8,100 nucleotides of DNA from Clostridia bacterium (lineage in GTDB: Bacteria > Bacillota > Clostridia > Christensenellales > UBA1242). Shown here piece after piece: positions 5,175-8,100 of this stretch (position 1 is the stretch's first letter; every line of letters begins with the position of its first letter). The stretch lies in assembly GCA_017503445.1 (NCBI GenBank), contig JAFVTB010000181.1, positions 1 through 8,100 on the forward strand. Direction: 5' to 3'. The position numbers were made by a program, and so were the translations under genes. The notes beneath the pieces are model-generated. The model made no database searches. It had not been told where the DNA came from and saw only the letters and a program-made list of their open reading frames with translations.

Positions 5175-5240
5175 AAAGTTATCCACAGTGAAAATGTGGA
5201 AATGTGGATAACTTTCGAGTTATCCACAGAGTTATCCACA
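5175..5240. promoter_or_regulatory. Dense DnaA-box cluster upstream of the dnaA promoter
   Basis: Four exact boxes lie at 5179-5187 (+), 5203-5211 (-), 5220-5228 (+) and 5232-5240 (+), with a half box TGTGGA at 5195-5200. AAAGTTATCCACA (5175-5187) and TGTGGATAACTTT (5203-5215) form a perfect 13-bp inverted repeat. Boxes 5220 and 5232 are spaced 12 bases apart in the same direction, suited to cooperative DnaA binding. Confidence 0.88.
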
Positions 5241-5348
5241 ATCCGCTCAACGAAAAATTGGTCAAAAACCACAACATGTCGTATATATTGGCAGCACAAG
5301 CAACAATATATTGATTTTTGCAAAAAGTTATCCACATTTCCACAGCCC

Positions 5349-5389
5349 ATAATAATAATAATATTAATAATATTTTAAAAAATAAATAA
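5349..5389. other. Candidate DNA unwinding element
   Basis: Forty-one consecutive A/T bases, starting with repeated ATA triplets (5349-5363). The block lies 4 bases after the tandem DnaA box at 5328-5344 and is followed after 5400 by a CG-alternating tract. It is the longest uninterrupted A/T run in the origin region. The order tandem box, GC step, triplet-rich A/T block resembles known bacterial unwinding systems, but the triplet phase does not clearly fit the DnaA-trio pattern on the expected strand. Confidence 0.65.
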
Positions 5390-5531
5390 GGAAGTAAGAA
5401 AGCGCGCGCCTGTGCGCGCACCCGTGGGCGTACGTTATTACTGATAATAATTAATTTAACGTAAAATACCATAAAACGGGCTGAAAACCCCAAAAAACAT
5501 GCCATACTTTATTGCTGTAAAAGCGAAAAAA

Positions 5532-5569
5532 TTTCACCCCAAAAAACACCCCCAAAATTTGGGGTGAAA
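5532..5569. repeat. Perfect 12-bp inverted repeat in the origin region
   Basis: TTTCACCCCAAA (5532-5543) and TTTGGGGTGAAA (5558-5569) are exact reverse complements around a 14-base loop. The loop side carries a second possible pairing, CCCCAAA with TTTGGGG (5550-5564), so two folds compete. There is no T run and no gene ends here, so a terminator role is unlikely. Confidence 0.65.
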
Positions 5570-5715
5570 AACCATCAAAATTTCAACACCCTTTAAGCCA
5601 GCCATTTCACAAAAAAACTTATCCACATATCCACAATGGTTTTCCACAATTTTGTGGATATGGTTATTTTTAAATAATCAAAAAAATCAATTTTTTTGTT
5701 CTTGCCGCAAAATCC

Positions 5716-5758
5716 AAATAAAAAATATCCCAATTTGCCAAAATGCAAATGTGGGATA
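5716..5758 (-). terminator. Intrinsic terminator of the P-type ATPase gene
   Basis: On the minus strand TATCCCA (5752-5758) and ATTTGC pair with GCAAAT and TGGGATA (5726-5738). This gives 13 pairs with one bulged base and a 6-base loop, followed by a run of six T. It lies 20 bases after the stop codon and would keep ATPase transcription from entering the origin. Confidence 0.9.
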
Positions 5759-5778
5759 GAAATATAAAACTTTCAAAG

Positions 5779-8100
5779 TTATTTTTTTATAACCTTTTTG
5801 GTTTTCTTTTTTGAAAACATCAAGCTGATAAATTTTTCAAGTGGCCCAACCGCAAATTCAAGCGCGGCAGTGATTGCTGCAAATATGCCAAGGCAAAGCC
5901 ACACTGTGCTGGTCAGGGCGTTAAGTTCAAAAAAGCCCGGCAAAATGATTATGCAAAGTGCAATCATGACAAAACTGAAAACAAATGTTGCTGCGCGCAA
6001 AAGGTTAAGCGGAAAGCAAAGCCGCACAAGGTTTAAAAAGCCCGTAAGTGTCAGCACCAAGATTGCAAGGGTTTCGGTTTCTTCTGGTCCAATCACGCCA
6101 AATTTGCCCAAAAGCATCACCACCGCCACATTGATAAAGATCAAAAGTGCGCTTGGGATTGCCTTTTTCAGCACCGTTCCCAAAAATTCGCCTTCAATGC
6201 GCCTTTCATTTGGCTCCAACGCCAAAATGAACGAAGGAATGCCAATCACAAAAAGTTCCAAAAGGATAAGCGAAACAGATTCAAACGGATATTGCGCATG
6301 AATGAATATCACAAACAGCGCAAAAAGGAAGGTGAAGAATGTTTTCATCAAAAACAGTGTTGATGATTTTTGAATGTTGTTGATGACCTGCCGTCCTTCT
6401 TTCACCACACTTGGCAGCGAAGAAAATTTTGAATCCATCAAAACAAGATTTGAAATACTTCTTGCCACATCGCTGCCGTCGGCCATAGCCACGCTGCAAT
6501 CCGCCTCTTTAAGTGCAAGTGTGTCGTTAACGCCATCACCCGTCATGCCCACCACATATCCTTTTGCCTTAAGGGTTTTCACAATGTGGTGCTTTTGTTC
6601 GGGTGATACGCGGCCAAAGATTGTAAAGTTTTCTGCCATTGCGGCAACTTCTTGCAAACTCAGCCCTTCCAAAGAAACGCATTTGTCATATCCTTCAACC
6701 CCAACGCGTTTTGCAATGGCGCTGACGGTCATTGGGTTGTCGCCACTGATAATTTTGATTTGCACACCGTTTTCTTTGAACCAATTGATTGTTTCAATGG
6801 CATCTGTGCGAATTTGGTCTTCAATGGCAATGATGGCAAGTGGGGTTGATTTTTCGCGCCACTGCTCTTGCGGCACATCATCTTGCACGCGTGCAACCAT
6901 AAGCACGCGCTTGGTGTCCAATATGTGGGCATCAATTTTCTCTTTAATTTCGTTTGAAATGTTTTGGCAAACAAATTCTGGCGCGCCAACTATAAGTGTT
7001 CCAAAATTTTCAAATGTGGTGGCGGAATATTTTCTTTCGCTTGAAAAGTTGACAACATCTTTGGCTGGAAAGCTGAGTTCACTTCCAAAATATTTTGTCA
7101 TGGCGCTAGCGGTTGAGTTGTTTGTGTTTTGAATGATAAGGTGTGATTCAATATATTTTTCCAAATTTTCCACATCGGCAAGATAATCAACACTTGTCAC
7201 CTGCATTGTGCCGTCGGTGATTGTGCCTGTTTTGTCAAGGCACAAAACATTTGTGCGCGCAAGCATTTCAATGCTGTAAAGGTCTTGCACCAAGGTTTTC
7301 TTTGTGGAAAGTTTTATCACCCCCACCGCAAGTGCCACCGTCACCAAAAGGAACATACCCGCCGGCACCATACCCGTCAGCGCCCCGCAGGTTTTCACAA
7401 CGGTTTCAGAAATCGTGGTTGATGTGGCGGCGTTGTTTAAAAGCAAAATCACTGCCATTGGGATAATTGCAATTCCGATGTATTTGATGATTTTGTTAAG
7501 GTCGTTAAAAAGGTTGCTGTTTGGGTTTTTGAATTTTTTGGCTTCCTTGGCAATTGATTGTATATAGCTTTCGTCCGCAATCTTGTCCACGCGTGCGCGG
7601 CAAGTGCCTGAAACAACAAAACTGCCCGCCAACAAATTTGTTCCGCTTGTTTTTTTAATGGCGTTTGATTCGCCTGTCAGCAAACTTTCGTTCACTTCAA
7701 CCATTCCATCAATCAAAATGCAGTCTGCCGGGATTTGATTGCCCGTTTCCAAAATCACAATGTCGTCAAGAACAAGCTCTTCACTTTGCACGGTGTGGAT
7801 TTCGCCGCCTCGCACCACCTGCACTTTGGGGGCGGTGACAAGTGAAAGTTTATCCACCGTGCGCTTGGCCTTACATTCTTGGATTATGGCAATAAGCGTG
7901 TTTGCAATGATGATAAGTGAAAACAAAAGGTTGTTGAAACTTCCCACATAGATGTATGCAAAAATAATTATTGCCCAAATCAAGTTGAAATATGTAAAGG
8001 TGTTGCTGCAAATAATATTCAAATAAGATTTTGAATTTTTGTTTGAAACTTTGTTTGTCAAGTTTTCATTTTGGCGCATTTTAACTTGCTGGAAAGTTAA
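5779..8100 (-). CDS. P-type (HAD-IC) cation-transporting ATPase, CtpE-like; N-terminus beyond right edge
   Basis: Membrane pump that couples ATP hydrolysis, through a phospho-aspartate, to cation movement. Numbering starts at the first visible Met (8079). The actuator loop has LTGES (134-138), the fourth membrane helix MVPAG (237-241), and the phosphorylation site DKTGT (282-286). The nucleotide-binding domain carries SSERKYSA (346-353) and the hinge has MTGDGVNDTLALKEADCSVAM (512-532, Asp515 and Asp519 of GDGVND). About six membrane helices follow (575-755) before a Lys-rich tail. The MVPAG motif and the N-terminal TFTYFNLI segment resemble CtpE-type pumps, for which Ca2+ transport has been proposed; the substrate is not provable here. 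The Met at 8079 has no Shine-Dalgarno sequence. The frame stays open to the edge, and the preceding codons (LTFQQVKM) fit the usual GLT-x-x-QV N-terminus, so the gene is partial. It is read toward oriC. Confidence 0.93.
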   Translation of the reverse strand, partial: LTFQQVKMRQNENLTNKVSNKNSKSYLNIICSNTFTYFNLIWAIIIFAYIYVGSFNNLLFSLIIIANTLIAIIQECKAKRTVDKLSLVTAPKVQVVRGGEIHTVQSEELVLDDIVILETGNQIPADCILIDGMVEVNESLLTGESNAIKKTSGTNLLAGSFVVSGTCRARVDKIADESYIQSIAKEAKKFKNPNSNLFNDLNKIIKYIGIAIIPMAVILLLNNAATSTTISETVVKTCGALTGMVPAGMFLLVTVALAVGVIKLSTKKTLVQDLYSIEMLARTNVLCLDKTGTITDGTMQVTSVDYLADVENLEKYIESHLIIQNTNNSTASAMTKYFGSELSFPAKDVVNFSSERKYSATTFENFGTLIVGAPEFVCQNISNEIKEKIDAHILDTKRVLMVARVQDDVPQEQWREKSTPLAIIAIEDQIRTDAIETINWFKENGVQIKIISGDNPMTVSAIAKRVGVEGYDKCVSLEGLSLQEVAAMAENFTIFGRVSPEQKHHIVKTLKAKGYVVGMTGDGVNDTLALKEADCSVAMADGSDVARSISNLVLMDSKFSSLPSVVKEGRQVINNIQKSSTLFLMKTFFTFLFALFVIFIHAQYPFESVSLILLELFVIGIPSFILALEPNERRIEGEFLGTVLKKAIPSALLIFINVAVVMLLGKFGVIGPEETETLAILVLTLTGFLNLVRLCFPLNLLRAATFVFSFVMIALCIIILPGFFELNALTSTVWLCLGIFAAITAALEFAVGPLEKFISLMFSKKKTKKVIKK

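Larger units (their letters stand above)
5015..5546 (+). repeat. 19-bp direct repeat flanking the DnaA-box cluster
   Basis: AAAATTTCACCCCAAAAAA occurs exactly at 5015-5033 and again at 5528-5546. The two copies lie on either side of the main DnaA-box cluster, dnaA promoter and A/T block. The right copy is one arm of a perfect inverted repeat (5532-5569). The left copy is the right arm of the imperfect hairpin at 4992-5033. The function is unknown. Confidence 0.7.
5175..5661. other. oriC: Presumed chromosomal replication origin (oriC)
   Basis: This is a gene-free region next to dnaA with six exact TTATCCACA boxes at 5179, 5203 (-), 5220, 5232, 5328 and 5619. Near-boxes lie at 5627-5635, 5640-5648 and 5653-5661 (-). 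A 41-bp pure A/T block (5349-5389) follows the double box at 5328-5344 after a GCCC. To its right are an alternating CG tract (5402-5419), a 7-bp inverted repeat TACGTTA (5431-5437) with TAACGTA (5457-5463), and a 12-bp inverted repeat at 5532-5569. Further boxes at 1132 and 2157-2187 could form a second, bipartite part of the origin. The identification rests on box density and position; unwinding and start sites are not shown. Confidence 0.87.

Noticed and set aside
5179..5505. 108-residue minus-strand frame and other short frames in the DnaA-box region
   Set aside because: They consist of translated DnaA boxes and A/T-rich origin sequence, with no Shine-Dalgarno sequence and no family resemblance.
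6374..7132. 252-residue plus-strand reading frame
   Set aside because: It lies fully opposite the conserved catalytic region of the P-type ATPase, whose motifs are intact; it is a shadow.
7850..7858. TTATCCACC inside the ATPase gene as a DnaA box
   Set aside because: A single one-mismatch site within coding sequence, away from the cluster; expected by chance.
8081..8100. Perfect inverted repeat TTAACTT/AAGTTAA as a possible operator of the ATPase gene
   Set aside because: The ATPase frame continues through it with codons matching the family N-terminus, so it is most likely coding sequence.
1..8100. tRNA or rRNA genes, CRISPR arrays, phage or insertion-sequence genes
   Set aside because: No cloverleaf with tRNA consensus bases, no regularly spaced repeat array and no transposase, integrase or phage protein was seen on either strand.

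Overview
The window looks like the chromosomal replication-origin neighbourhood of a low-to-moderate-GC Gram-positive-type bacterium, most likely an uncultured member of the Bacillota (Clostridia-like). The pointers are the rpmH-rnpA-yidD-yidC cluster, a dnaA gene, nine exact TTATCCACA DnaA boxes, strong AGGAGG-type ribosome binding sites and near-consensus sigma-A promoters. TGG encodes Trp and the stops are TAA or TAG, so nothing suggests a variant code. A precise taxon cannot be read from the sequence.

Layout from left to right, with every gene on the minus strand: the 5' part of yidC (1-297, running off the left edge), yidD, rnpA and rpmH form one tight operon driven by a consensus promoter at 1089-1117. 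Next comes about 580 bases without a gene (1056-1632). It is unusually structured, with a DnaA double box, a 21-bp direct repeat bracketing a long imperfect hairpin (1230-1343), and a GC-rich segment that folds as a gap-free four-way junction (1488-1585). A small predicted membrane protein of unknown function (1633-2103) and an acidic protein of unknown function (2219-3322) follow, each with its own promoter and terminator. Then comes dnaA (3508-4857), which has a TTG start and a near-perfect Shine-Dalgarno sequence.

Upstream of dnaA is a gene-free stretch of about 920 bases (4858-5778). It holds a long dnaA leader, the dnaA promoter, the presumed oriC (six exact DnaA boxes between 5179 and 5627, plus a 41-bp pure A/T block at 5349-5389) and the terminator of the next gene. 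The right end is a P-type cation ATPase of the CtpE-like type. Its reading frame stays open to the right edge, so its true start is probably outside the window.

The gene order is atypical. In most Bacillota dnaA diverges from rpmH and is followed by dnaN. Here dnaA points toward rpmH, two unknown genes sit between them, and dnaN is absent from both flanks within the window. A recurrent DnaA-box module, TTATCCACATTTCCACA with or without an inverted box, lies just upstream of the promoters of the rpmH operon, the 156-residue membrane protein and dnaA. This suggests that DnaA may coordinately control all three units.
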